Of a stretch of 64,000 nt of DNA, positions 9,781 through 17,903 are shown in pieces. The notes under the pieces are model-generated. The model was not told the DNA's origin, searched no databases, and saw only the letters and a program-made list of their open reading frames with translations. The first letter of the stretch is position 1, and each line of letters begins with the position of its first letter. The position numbers and the translations under genes were made by a program. This DNA is from Candidatus Auribacterota bacterium (GTDB lineage Bacteria > Auribacterota > Tritonobacteria > UBA1439): assembly GCA_026392015.1 (NCBI GenBank), contig JAPLCW010000028.1, forward strand, positions 1-64,000, written 5' to 3'.

Positions 9781-10269
9781 ATGACGAAAATATTAGTGGT
9801 AGAAGACAACAAGGAAATAACTATGCTTCTTACTACCATTCTCGTAAAGGAGGGGTTTTCGGTCGATAGTGTAAACGGAGGATATTCCTTGTTAACATAC
9901 TTGCGAGACTCCAAAGAGCCGGATGGCGTCATCTTGGATTTGTTCTTACCGGAGAGGAGCGGTATAGAATTGATGAGTAGTCTGATATCAAAGTGGACCA
10001 AAACAAAGATATTTATTTTCTCCGGGCAGAGGGAACATAGTGAAAGCTATTTGTTTAAGAATCCTTCTATACGGGGCTTCTTTTGGAAGGCAGACGGTGC
10101 ACACAATCTCATTGCGGCGATAAAAAAGGAATTCAAACTAAAAAATAGGGTCTCTTCCATTTTGTGTGGGTGCGCTACATTCTCCTCCCCCCTTGAGGGG
10201 GAGGGGATAAGAAATTTGCCCACACAACGTGGAAGAGAACCAAAAAATGTATATCTTCGAGCGCCATGA
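9781..10269 (+). CDS. Stand-alone response-regulator receiver domain with a repeat-derived tail
   Basis: CheY-like REC domain: acidic pair E8/D9 (VVEDN), phospho-acceptor D53 (VILDLFLPERSG), Ser81 at the Thr/Ser switch position (IFIFSG) and Lys103 (GFFWKADG). The domain ends by about residue 120 with no DNA-binding output domain. The remaining 40 or so residues are read from a hairpin repeat (10151-10237) and beyond, so the native C-terminus seems to have been replaced. Its partner kinase survives only as a remnant just upstream. Function is probably impaired or dependent on an unlinked kinase. Confidence 0.75.
   Translation: MTKILVVEDNKEITMLLTTILVKEGFSVDSVNGGYSLLTYLRDSKEPDGVILDLFLPERSGIELMSSLISKWTKTKIFIFSGQREHSESYLFKNPSIRGFFWKADGAHNLIAAIKKEFKLKNRVSSILCGCATFSSPLEGEGIRNLPTQRGREPKNVYLRAP
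10151..10237. repeat. Hairpin element inside the response-regulator 3' end
   Basis: The outer arms of 20 nt (10151-10170 and 10218-10237; TCTCTTCC...TTGTGTGGG and its inverse) pair at 18 of 20 positions. An inner stem, CCTCCCCC with GGGGGAGG, closes around TTGA. The 87-nt unit would fold into one long hairpin. It lies in frame in the response-regulator gene and encodes its odd tail. There is no T-run, so it is not a canonical terminator. Confidence 0.6.
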
Positions 10270-10368
10270 AAACCTTCACATAGTTCATGGGACAGCCCAC
10301 CCCGCGTATATCTATGAACTTATGCAGATGCTCCTCAGTCATTGAGCTCCTCCCCCTAAGTATCTCAG

Positions 10369-10661
10369 CTATCGAGCAATCGAGCTATCGAGAAAGGGCG
10401 GCGAAGACGGAGGGAAGTAAGCACATTATCGAGTGTCGGGCCAGATGTTCATCGCTTCTCGATAGTTCAAGGTAATGGGTCAGTTATTGGGGGGTAGTCA
10501 GTTGAATTGTCATCCCCGCGAAAGCGGGGATCCAGCATAAAGTCTGGACTCCTGCTTTCGCAGGAGTGACATGTTTTAGAATTTGTACCCCACCGAAACT
10601 GACCCATTACAGTTCAAGTGTTATTTAGCTGTCTTCCTCGATAGCTTGATAGCTAAAAATA
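10369..10661. repeat. Inverted 8-bp-period arms around a MITE, no gene
   Basis: The left arm near 10369-10396 is CTATCGAG-CAATCGAG followed by CTATCGAG, three 8-bp units. The right arm near 10638-10660 reads CTCGATAG-CTTGATAG in the opposite orientation. A single CTCGATAG also occurs at about 10458. The space between is filled by the IS66-type MITE and carries no credible gene. It has the 8-bp period of the arms around the two S23 genes. A similar lone stretch lies at about 35559-35611. Confidence 0.45.
10472..10610. mobile_element. IS66-type MITE with perfect 8-bp target duplication
   Basis: The 139-bp element starts GTAATGGGTCAG and ends CTGACCCATTAC. The direct repeat AGTTCAAG abuts both ends (10464-10471 and 10611-10618). 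The interior has the GTCATCCCCGCGAAAGC palindrome and its counterpart CTTTCGCAGGAGTGAC in inverted orientation. It encodes no protein. GTAA termini with an 8-bp duplication are the signature of the IS66 family, so a trans-acting IS66 transposase elsewhere is inferred. Confidence 0.85.
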
Positions 10662-10677
10662 CTATCTGTTTCCTCCT

Positions 10678-10941
10678 CTATATCCCTCCCCCATCGACGA
10701 ATAATGCTGACAGCTCCTGAATGGCGATATCCTCATCCTGACCTGTAGCCTCGATACGTAATTCGGAACCACTCGCCGCTCCGAGAAGCAAGAGCTGAAG
10801 GATCGAGCATCCGTCCGCACGCTGGCAGTCTTTGCAGAGCATGATCTTTGACTTGAATTCCTTGCTCTTGTCCACGATCTGGGCGGCCACCCGCATATGA
10901 AGACCCTGGGAGCATATTATTCTCACGGTGGCATCCTTCAT
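10678..10941 (-). CDS. HPr-like phosphocarrier protein
   Basis: 87-aa HPr-fold protein. The active-site His is H15 in SQGLHMRVA; the usual Pro after Arg is Val here. The regulatory Ser is S46 in CSILQLLLLGA, so both phosphorylation positions are kept. It could act in a PTS phosphorelay or, without sugar permeases, in HPr-kinase signalling. No EI, EII or hprK gene is in the window. It lies 64 bp downstream of cysK on the same strand and may be read with the sulfur genes. Three Cys residues (10, 36, 39), including CKDC, are unusual for HPr. Confidence 0.8.
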   Translation of the reverse strand: MKDATVRIICSQGLHMRVAAQIVDKSKEFKSKIMLCKDCQRADGCSILQLLLLGAASGSELRIEATGQDEDIAIQELSALFVDGGGI

Positions 10942-11005
10942 GGGCTTCTCTCTCTGTTCTCCGCATGCCGAGTAGCTCGGGCCGTTCGCGTGTGGCCGTT
11001 TCCCT

Positions 11006-11935
11006 CTACGCTTGCTGAAAGAGCCATGTGGAGAGATACCGTTCTCCCGTATCAGGGAGCACCACTACAATGACTTTCCCTCTGTGCTCCTTCCTCTTTG
11101 CGACCTCGAGTGCGGCCCAAGTCGCCGCCCCGCTGGAAATTCCCGCGAGAATCCCCTCGAGCTTCGCGAGGCGCCGCGCAACAATCCCCGCATCCTCATT
11201 CGTCACACGGATTACCTCATCCACGAGATCCCTGTTCAGTACTTGAGGAACAAAACCCGCGCCGATCCCCTGGATTTTATGTGGGCCAGGCTTCCCTCCG
11301 GACAGAACCGGAGATGCGTCCGGTTCCACGGCGATGGCCAGAAAACCTTTTTTCCTTTTTTTTATCACCTCGGAAACCCCGGTGATGGTACCCCCGGTGC
11401 CGACCCCTGCCACAAGAATATCCACTGCCCCATCCGTATCTTTCCAGATCTCTTCCGCGGTTGTCCGGCGATGAATCTCGGGGTTTGCGGGATTGTTAAA
11501 CTGCTGGAGCATTACCGCATGGGGGATCGTGTGCGTCAATGCCTCCGCCTCCTTCACTGCTCCTTTCATACCTTCACTGCCGGGCGTGAGGATAAGCTCC
11601 GCCCCAAAGATGGTGAGAAGCTGCCGCCGCTCCATGCTCATGGTGTCCGGCATCGTGAGGATGAGCCTATATCCTTTCGCGGCGGCGACGAATGCAAGCG
11701 CGATGCCGGTATTTCCGCTGGTAGGTTCGATGAGCACCGACTCCGTAGTGAGTTTCCCGCGCTTCTCTGCGTCTTCGATCATCGCGACACCAATCCTGTC
11801 CTTGACGCTCGACAGCGGATTGAATGATTCCAGCTTTGCCAGCACCACCGCGTCAACACCCTCGGCAATCTTGTTCAGCTTTACCAGAGGGGTGTTTCCT
11901 ATGGTCTTTGTGATATCATTGAAGATATTGCTCAT
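11006..11935 (-). CDS. cysK: Cysteine synthase A (O-acetylserine sulfhydrylase)
   Basis: PLP enzyme that makes L-cysteine from O-acetylserine and sulfide. 309 aa, full length. The PLP Lys is K45 in SSVKDRIG. The substrate loop [10 protein letters not shown] and the phosphate-cup motif [10 protein letters not shown] are intact. The gene starts 11 bp after metY with a clear AAAGGAG site, so the two are co-translated from one message. CysK can also act as a sensor subunit with Rrf2 proteins (CymR in Bacillus). An Rrf2 gene lies 3 kb upstream on the same strand, which makes such a link plausible here, though unproven. Confidence 0.95.
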   Translation of the reverse strand: MSNIFNDITKTIGNTPLVKLNKIAEGVDAVVLAKLESFNPLSSVKDRIGVAMIEDAEKRGKLTTESVLIEPTSGNTGIALAFVAAAKGYRLILTMPDTMSMERRQLLTIFGAELILTPGSEGMKGAVKEAEALTHTIPHAVMLQQFNNPANPEIHRRTTAEEIWKDTDGAVDILVAGVGTGGTITGVSEVIKKRKKGFLAIAVEPDASPVLSGGKPGPHKIQGIGAGFVPQVLNRDLVDEVIRVTNEDAGIVARRLAKLEGILAGISSGAATWAALEVAKRKEHRGKVIVVVLPDTGERYLSTWLFQQA

Positions 11936-11946
11936 ATATATCTCCT

Positions 11947-13278
<1,332 letters not shown>

Positions 13279-13321
13279 TTATTCCATGTTCTCTCCCACT
13301 AAGTACAGGTTGTCTCAGTTG

Positions 13322-13349
13322 ATTCCTCCCCTTCTCAAGGAGTAGGAAT
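13322..13349 (-). promoter_or_regulatory. Dyad in the metY leader, possible second Rrf2 site or RNA hairpin
   Basis: Read on the minus strand it begins ATTCCTACT, identical to the first nine bases of the Rrf2 operator at 15336-15358, and ends GGAGGAAT. The inner spacing is longer (28 bp against 23), and the halves can also pair as an RNA stem. It lies 59 bp before the metY start. An AT-rich stretch (TTATATATGG) just upstream could serve as a -10. Either reading is tentative. Confidence 0.35.
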
Positions 13350-13438
13350 AATTGGATGCTCCATATATAATGGATGAGAACCTTTCCCGAAAATGTTATA
13401 TCCCCTTCTTGTGACAGTTCCGTTTCAATACGCTCCTT

Positions 13439-13486
13439 TCAGAGTGCGCCACCGAGGCGGCATATGGTACATAGTGTGTTCTGCAT
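13439..13486 (-). CDS. Cys-containing leader peptide ORF (15 codons) upstream of metY-cysK
   Basis: Translates as MQNTLCTICRLGGAL and stop, with Cys at positions 6 and 9. A near-perfect ribosome site (AGGAGG, 7 nt from the ATG) lies in the 39-bp gap after the DUF3034-like gene. Eight bases after the stop a second AAGGAG occurs without a good ATG. A strongly initiated short ORF with two Cys codons ahead of a cysteine/methionine operon suggests a cysteine-sensing leader peptide. This is inferred from position, ribosome site and codon content only. Confidence 0.4.
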   Translation of the reverse strand: MQNTLCTICRLGGAL

Positions 13487-13525
13487 GACCTTTCCTCCTC
13501 TCCCTACTGTCTGCCTTCCCATTCG

Positions 13526-14536
13526 CTAAATCTCGTACTTGAGCTGGAGCCACCATGTTCCGTTCTCCCTTTCATTGGCAACATTGCCGAATGCTCCCCA
13601 GCCGGCGACTAAGGTCATATGGTTGTTGATGATCCAGCTCGCGTCGATCGCATTCCACGAATCCTCCTCGCCGATCAGCCCCGGGATTGTACTGTAGGGA
13701 CTCTTCTTCTGGCGGAGCTCATACGCTATCAGCAGCCAGCCGGTGGGGAGGAACGCGACGTTTCCTTCAAACGATGGTCTCCACTTATCCCCATAGCCCA
13801 GAAAACCTATCTGAGCCGCGCTGCTTCCACGTATCCCCGCGGTGGCAATGAGCGGACGTTTGATGACCGGAAGCACGAAGGTTTTGGTGGATGTCAGTGT
13901 GAAATCAACGCCGTTCGATTTCTCGAGACCGATGGATTTGAGCGCGCCGCCGAGCCTATGGTCTATATCCTGTATCCCGGAGTTATACTTGAACTGCGTC
14001 CCGAAGGTGAGCGCCGGCAACGGGAGCTTGAACGAGTTTTCCTCCAGGAGCAGAGCCCGAGCGTTAAAGCTGTGCAGCAGGACATGATGAGTTCCGATGC
14101 TAACATCGGTGGCATCTGAAATATCCTGCGGCAATTTCCCCAGCCCGAATCGGTCAAATCCGTATCCCAGCTCCAGTCTCCTGAACAGCGTCTCCGTGAA
14201 CGTCCACGCCTCGAGATCCCTCTTCCCATTGGGCATGAATATCTGTGAATACGCGCCGGAGGGAAGGCCGAAGATGGTACCTTCCGAACCCGGATTCGCC
14301 AGATATGCCATCGGCGTGATCGCCCCTCCTCCGTATCCTTCAATCGTGTGAAACGGCAGCGGCGGCGCTTTCTGGGCCTTCGGCGGCGCCTCGGCGGCAG
14401 TCGCCCCCGCGGAGCTGTCGGGCGTATCTGTACCGGCGGCCACGCTCGCGGGCAAATCCTTCGTCTGATCCTGCGCCACCACGACACCGACTGCTAGGGC
14501 TTGCGTAACTGCAACAATTAAAGCGACCAGTTTCAT
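13526..14536 (-). CDS. DUF3034-like secreted, probably outer-membrane, protein
   Basis: 336 aa from the chosen start, where AAGGAGG precedes the ATG and a clean signal peptide follows (MKLVALIVAVTQALAVGVVV). An upstream in-frame start would add 15 Arg-rich residues and spoil the signal. After an Ala/Pro-rich linker (residues about 25-60), the body is rich in alternating hydrophobic strands, Gly and Trp/Tyr and ends in ...GTWWLQLKYEI, consistent with a beta-barrel C-terminus. The EGYGGGAITPMAYLANP region resembles DUF3034 proteins. It stands between a DUF2292 gene and metY in the sulfur block. Its function is unknown; a porin-like or structural role is possible. Confidence 0.6.
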   Translation of the reverse strand: MKLVALIVAVTQALAVGVVVAQDQTKDLPASVAAGTDTPDSSAGATAAEAPPKAQKAPPLPFHTIEGYGGGAITPMAYLANPGSEGTIFGLPSGAYSQIFMPNGKRDLEAWTFTETLFRRLELGYGFDRFGLGKLPQDISDATDVSIGTHHVLLHSFNARALLLEENSFKLPLPALTFGTQFKYNSGIQDIDHRLGGALKSIGLEKSNGVDFTLTSTKTFVLPVIKRPLIATAGIRGSSAAQIGFLGYGDKWRPSFEGNVAFLPTGWLLIAYELRQKKSPYSTIPGLIGEEDSWNAIDASWIINNHMTLVAGWGAFGNVANERENGTWWLQLKYEI

Positions 14537-14644
14537 GTCAATCCTCCTTAGCCGCCTGATCCTCCAGTTAACTGGTCGCATCAGTATATTAGGTATGCGT
14601 GAATGGTCTCCGGTGATCCGGTAGATTCCCTACCTGCAAGAACC

Positions 14645-14836
14645 TTAAATACCACCCCCTTTCTCAAACCTCCATAGATTGTCGAAACGTTTTCTCTCGG
14701 ACACTTCTATTTGTGTTATTCTCGAATTATGAACCGTAATACTCACCGTGCCATATGTGATATTCCTAACGGCACCGCTGATCTCCCTGATGATTGCGTC
14801 ATTCACCGCACTGGGCGTATTCTGATTCCTGTTCAT
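14645..14836 (-). CDS. DUF2292 (YezD-like) small protein
   Basis: 63 aa from ATG 14836; an in-frame TTG five codons earlier is possible but GAGAGG sits too close to it. The pattern IIREISGAVRNITYGTVSIT then VHNSRITQIEVSERKRF fits the DUF2292/YezD family. YezD in Bacillus lies in a sulfur-metabolism operon, and here it follows an Rrf2 regulator by 29 bp and precedes metY-cysK. That supports a conserved role in sulfur assimilation. The biochemical activity is unknown. Confidence 0.65.
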   Translation of the reverse strand: MNRNQNTPSAVNDAIIREISGAVRNITYGTVSITVHNSRITQIEVSERKRFDNLWRFEKGGGI

Positions 14837-14865
14837 GGTGTGTTCAATCAACCTCTCATCTCAGC

Positions 14866-15306
14866 CTAAATGGCGTAGTTGATTGCCTCCTGTACAGACC
14901 TCTGTTTCTCGATCATTTTTTCCAATGTAAATGAATCAAATGTGCGCGAAATTGTTTGAGAGACATCACGCCATATATCCTTGGGGATGCAGTCGCGTGA
15001 CCTGGGACACAAAGATGGATTGGCGACACAATCCACAAGGCATATCCGCCCCTCGAGGACATCGAGAATATCCTTGAGCGATATTTGGGAGGGCGGATGT
15101 GCAAGAACATACCCTCCGCGCACGCCACGCGAGGAGCGAATCAGCCCGGCATCTCGCAACGGCGGAATCAAGTGCCAGAGATACTTTTCCGAAATACTCT
15201 GTCGCGTGGCGATATCCCGCAAAGAAACAGGTCCCTGACCGTTATGCAATGCAAGATCAAACATGAGACGAACACCATACCGACCTTTTGTAGATAGCTT
15301 AAGCAT
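14866..15306 (-). CDS. Rrf2-family transcriptional regulator with three Cys (IscR/CymR-like)
   Basis: 146-aa winged-helix regulator. The N-terminus MLKLSTKGRYGVRLMFDLA and the wing region LIRSSRGVRGGYVLA are typical of Rrf2. Cys93, Cys100 and Cys106 are spaced C-x6-C-x5-C, close to the C-x5-C-x5-C [2Fe-2S] site of IscR and unlike CymR, which lacks the triad. An Fe-S or redox-sensing regulator of sulfur genes is therefore likely. It heads the sulfur block and is preceded by a consensus promoter overlapped by a dyad, which suggests autoregulation. Confidence 0.88.
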   Translation of the reverse strand: MLKLSTKGRYGVRLMFDLALHNGQGPVSLRDIATRQSISEKYLWHLIPPLRDAGLIRSSRGVRGGYVLAHPPSQISLKDILDVLEGRICLVDCVANPSLCPRSRDCIPKDIWRDVSQTISRTFDSFTLEKMIEKQRSVQEAINYAI

Positions 15307-15335
15307 AAAGCATCTCCCAGTTTAAATATCCCACC

Positions 15336-15358
15336 ATTCCTACTATTCTAGTGGGAAT
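15336..15358 (-). promoter_or_regulatory. Operator dyad for the Rrf2 regulator
   Basis: Half sites ATTCCTACTA and TAGTGGGAAT are inverted with 9 of 10 matches around a 3-bp centre. The dyad overlaps the -10 element and the expected transcription start of the Rrf2 gene, the usual position for autorepression. An ATTCC-centred dyad is in the style of Rrf2 operators. Confidence 0.6.
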
Positions 15359-15384
15359 TATAGCAAAACATGAAATCGTGTCAA
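15357..15384 (-). promoter_or_regulatory. Consensus promoter for the Rrf2/sulfur genes
   Basis: On the minus strand TTGACA (15379-15384) and TATAAT (15357-15362) are both perfect consensus hexamers with a 16-bp spacer. No other comparably good promoter is visible between here and metY, so read-through into DUF2292, the DUF3034-like gene, the leader ORF and metY-cysK is possible. Confidence 0.8.
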
Positions 15385-15450
15385 TAATGAAATCTAACTT
15401 TTTTAGGGAGATGTTTTATATAGGAGGTTGAAATGGAATAATAGATCAGT

Positions 15451-16095
15451 TTATGCGCCGATGGCCGGCCATGCCTTTGCGATCCTCACCACATGGCCTG
15501 TGATGCGGTTCAGAGCCTCGATCATATCCATGAATAGCACTGAGCTCCTCACCTCACATGCTCCCGAGATAAGCCTTTTCTCGTGCTCTGCACGAGAGTT
15601 GTCGAGCAGGCGCTGAACCTCCAAGCCCTTTTGCCCTATACTCTGTGCGGGATCTCCTTTGTCTTCACGAATGCATCTGATTGATTCCTGCATGATCGAG
15701 ACGACTTTTCCATGTAGGGTAATGATCTCTTCGAAGGCGGCGTCGCTGAGGAGCAACCCTTCCCTCATCTGCACCAGCACTGTGTCGCAAAAATCGATGA
15801 TGGAATCGCCGATAAGCTTGATCTGGTGTATCACTCCGATGGATGCTCGAAGCGCCCTGCTTTCTTCTCCTGCGCCCTTCTCATGACCCTCGACGAGCGC
15901 TGCGGTGAGGCGCACCGCTTCGCTCCCCATTGCATTTCCTCTCCCTTTCGCTGCCTGGAGGCTCTCCATCCGGAAACGCGCAAAGCCATCTCCCGCCAGG
16001 CGGAACATCTCCTCTGCGCTCTCCGCCATCGCGCAGATTCCACCGCGGGCTCGCTCCATCGAATCCTGTATCTTTCCCCCCTCGCCTTCTCCCAT
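15451..16095 (-). CDS. PhoU-like helical protein
   Basis: 214 aa, entirely helical, with the periodic hydrophobic and acidic pattern of PhoU domains (for example LIGDSIIDFCDTVLVQ and ...DMIEALNRITGHVVRIA near the C-terminus). PhoU-like proteins modulate phosphate or other anion transporters and sometimes chemotaxis-type signalling. No transporter is adjacent. It is the last gene of a minus-strand run (ComEA-like, STAS, zinc-ribbon protein), 18 bp after the previous stop. The family call rests on pattern only. Confidence 0.5.
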   Translation of the reverse strand: MGEGEGGKIQDSMERARGGICAMAESAEEMFRLAGDGFARFRMESLQAAKGRGNAMGSEAVRLTAALVEGHEKGAGEESRALRASIGVIHQIKLIGDSIIDFCDTVLVQMREGLLLSDAAFEEIITLHGKVVSIMQESIRCIREDKGDPAQSIGQKGLEVQRLLDNSRAEHEKRLISGACEVRSSVLFMDMIEALNRITGHVVRIAKAWPAIGA

Positions 16096-16113
16096 GGGCC
16101 GTCGCTCCCGCTC

Positions 16114-16542
16114 CTATCTCGGATTATGCCTGTATCTGAATACAAGCACCACGATCAGCATCCAGATGATCATCTCGTACCACTCTACAGGACGATGAAT
16201 GTCCGTTCCCAAGCTTATCCCCTCGTAAATATCACCGCCCGTCTTCATGAGCGAATCGATAACCTTCAAAAGAAAAATGGAAATCCGGAAGATGAAGCTG
16301 AATAACGCGCACACGAAGATAGATTCGACCATCTTGTGCATAAGCCGTACAACGAGCCCCTCCGAATGTCCCGGCTCTCTCTCCTCATGTACTCTCTCTG
16401 GTCCCGCTGCTTGGGGATGAATATGATGCGGGAGCGGCTCCCCCACTCGGGAATATATGACTGCGCCCCGCCTCAACGCATCGCCACAGTGCGGGCAGAT
16501 GCTGCCGCCAAAAAAATCTTCCTCACATCGTCTACAGTGCAC
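16114..16542 (-). CDS. Zinc-ribbon membrane protein of unknown function
   Basis: 142 aa. The N-terminus is a zinc ribbon, CRRCEEDFFGGSICPHCG. A polar, His-rich stretch (residues about 30-60) follows, then two hydrophobic segments (about 70-92 and 120-137) and a basic tail. Its start overlaps the stop of the STAS gene by one base, so they are translationally coupled. I do not recognise a family. It may tether or scaffold its STAS and PhoU-like neighbours at the membrane, which is inference from the layout. Confidence 0.6.
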   Translation of the reverse strand: MHCRRCEEDFFGGSICPHCGDALRRGAVIYSRVGEPLPHHIHPQAAGPERVHEEREPGHSEGLVVRLMHKMVESIFVCALFSFIFRISIFLLKVIDSLMKTGGDIYEGISLGTDIHRPVEWYEMIIWMLIVVLVFRYRHNPR

Positions 16543-16919
16543 TACGCCGTCCCCGAGAATGATTCGATCGCCTTCTTTTCATCGTCGTAGACCTTGAATA
16601 CCCCCTCGAGACGCGCCATCTCAAACACATTGCGGGGAGCTCCCGTAAGATTGAGGAGTTTCAGGGCGCCCTTCTGATCTTCGAGGCGTTTGAGTTCGGA
16701 GAGCAGAACGCCGATCGTGGAGCTATCAATGTAGGTGACCTTGCCCATATCCACAATGATCTTGATGATGCGCCGCGCGATGTAGGCATCGATCAATTTT
16801 TTAACTTCGGAGCAGTTGTAAATATCAATCTCCCCGGCGAGCTCGATGACGGCCACATCACCCGCTTCCCGCACCAGCACCTCCATCTTCCCCATCATTC
16901 CGAGAATCTTTCGCTTCAT
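16542..16919 (-). CDS. STAS-domain protein (anti-sigma-factor antagonist type)
   Basis: 125 aa covering one STAS domain. The region VAVIELAGEIDIYNCSEVKK and the phospho-acceptor loop VTYIDSSTIGVLLSEL match SpoIIAA/RsbV-type antagonists; the conserved Ser lies in DSST. Such proteins bind anti-sigma kinases when unphosphorylated. No RsbW-like kinase or sigma factor is in the window. GGAGG precedes the ATG by four bases. A later Met (residue 12) is an alternative start that would remove a short basic extension. Confidence 0.85.
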   Translation of the reverse strand: MKRKILGMMGKMEVLVREAGDVAVIELAGEIDIYNCSEVKKLIDAYIARRIIKIIVDMGKVTYIDSSTIGVLLSELKRLEDQKGALKLLNLTGAPRNVFEMARLEGVFKVYDDEKKAIESFSGTA

Positions 16920-16963
16920 AAATCCTCCGATCTTTTTTTACCACTGAGATCGTGGTAAAAATC

Positions 16964-17548
16964 CTATTCTGCGGTTTCTTTTACTATAAAATAATCTTTG
17001 ATCTGTTCGAACTTCTTTCCCCCGATTCCGGCAACCGTCTTCAATTCATCCACGCTGCGAAACGGTTCGCTCCGGCGTTTGAGTACGATCGCCATCGCAA
17101 GCTTCTCCCCCACCCCCGGAACGGTGGCCAGCTCTTCGAGGCTCGCGCTATTGAGATCAAAAGGCCTGACCTGCAGCGGCTGTCTCCATCGCCGCAGAAT
17201 CTCCTCCCTCTTGCTCTCCGCATCCAGCGCGCTCTCGCTGCGCGACGGAACATAGACAACCTCTCCCTCCACGAGAGGAACAGTTGAGTTGAGGTAATCG
17301 AGAGCCGCGTCCCCTCCAGAACCTGCCGCGTGCGCCGCCTCAAGGGCGAGGCTCCCCTTTCGCACCCGGTATTCGCCCGGATGTTCTACCGCACCCGCGA
17401 CCAGCACCGTAATGGCATCGCTCGCGTTGAGTTCTCTCGGGAGCAGGAACACCTGGGGGTATCGTATGTACCCCATCCACAGAGCGCCGAGGATGCCGCA
17501 CGCAATGATAACCAAGACCGCCAGGCGCTCCTCAAAAAACAGCTTCAT
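16964..17548 (-). CDS. ComEA-like protein: TM anchor, SLBB domain, helix-hairpin-helix
   Basis: From the chosen ATG (194 aa): a single transmembrane segment near the N-terminus (LAVLVIIACGILGALWMGYI), an SLBB-type domain (ITVLVAGAVEHPGEYRVRKG...), and paired helix-hairpin-helix motifs (FDLNSASLEELATVPGVGEK; VDELKTVAGIGGKKFEQI). This is the architecture of the DNA receptor ComEA of natural transformation. An upstream in-frame start at 17647 would add 33 residues read from repeat-like sequence and is rejected. No comEC lies in the window. Membrane-tethered DNA binding is well supported; competence is inference. Confidence 0.82.
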   Translation of the reverse strand: MKLFFEERLAVLVIIACGILGALWMGYIRYPQVFLLPRELNASDAITVLVAGAVEHPGEYRVRKGSLALEAAHAAGSGGDAALDYLNSTVPLVEGEVVYVPSRSESALDAESKREEILRRWRQPLQVRPFDLNSASLEELATVPGVGEKLAMAIVLKRRSEPFRSVDELKTVAGIGGKKFEQIKDYFIVKETAE

Positions 17549-17739
17549 GAACAAACGCTCGCCGTGGATCACACCTTCTTTACCACTGAGAACACTGAGG
17601 ACAGATGAAAGACAAATGACAAAATTCAAATGACGAAAATGATTCAAATTACAGAACTTAAAAATCAGAACTGAAATAGTTCTATCATCTATGCCTCCAC
17701 ATTTATCATTATGGGCACTATGTCAATCCGCGAAAATCC

Positions 17740-17872
17740 GTAAGTGGTCATTTCTATTGGGGCCTTATTGTTTGTCATCCCCGCGAAAGCGGGGATCCCG
17801 TATGGAACCTGGATTCCTGCTTTCGCAGGAATGACATATTCCATAATGTTGCACGATTAAGTGACTCGTCAC
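17740..17872. mobile_element. IS66-type MITE, degenerate ends
   Basis: Starts GTAAGTGGTCA and ends AAGTGACTCGTCAC (11 of 14 positions match the better-preserved right ends). Flanking 8-mers are GAAAATCC (17732-17739) and GAAATTCC (17873-17880), 7 of 8 identical. The interior carries the GTCATCCCCGCGAAAGC palindrome pair. It fills most of the gap between the ComEA-like gene and leuS. Just beyond it is a short 9-bp-period stretch (ATTCCGCGA-ACTCCGCGG). Confidence 0.7.
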
Positions 17873-17903
17873 GAAATTCCGCGAACTCCGCGGTTTCATC
17901 CCT

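Noticed and set aside
16936-16962. TTTACCAC...GTGGTAAA hairpin as a terminator between the ComEA-like and STAS genes
   Set aside because: On the transcribed strand it is followed by A residues, not T residues, and the downstream gene lacks its own clear promoter.
17549-17647. Longer ComEA-like protein
   Set aside because: The added residues are read from short-period repeat sequence and would place a second hydrophobic stretch before the real anchor.
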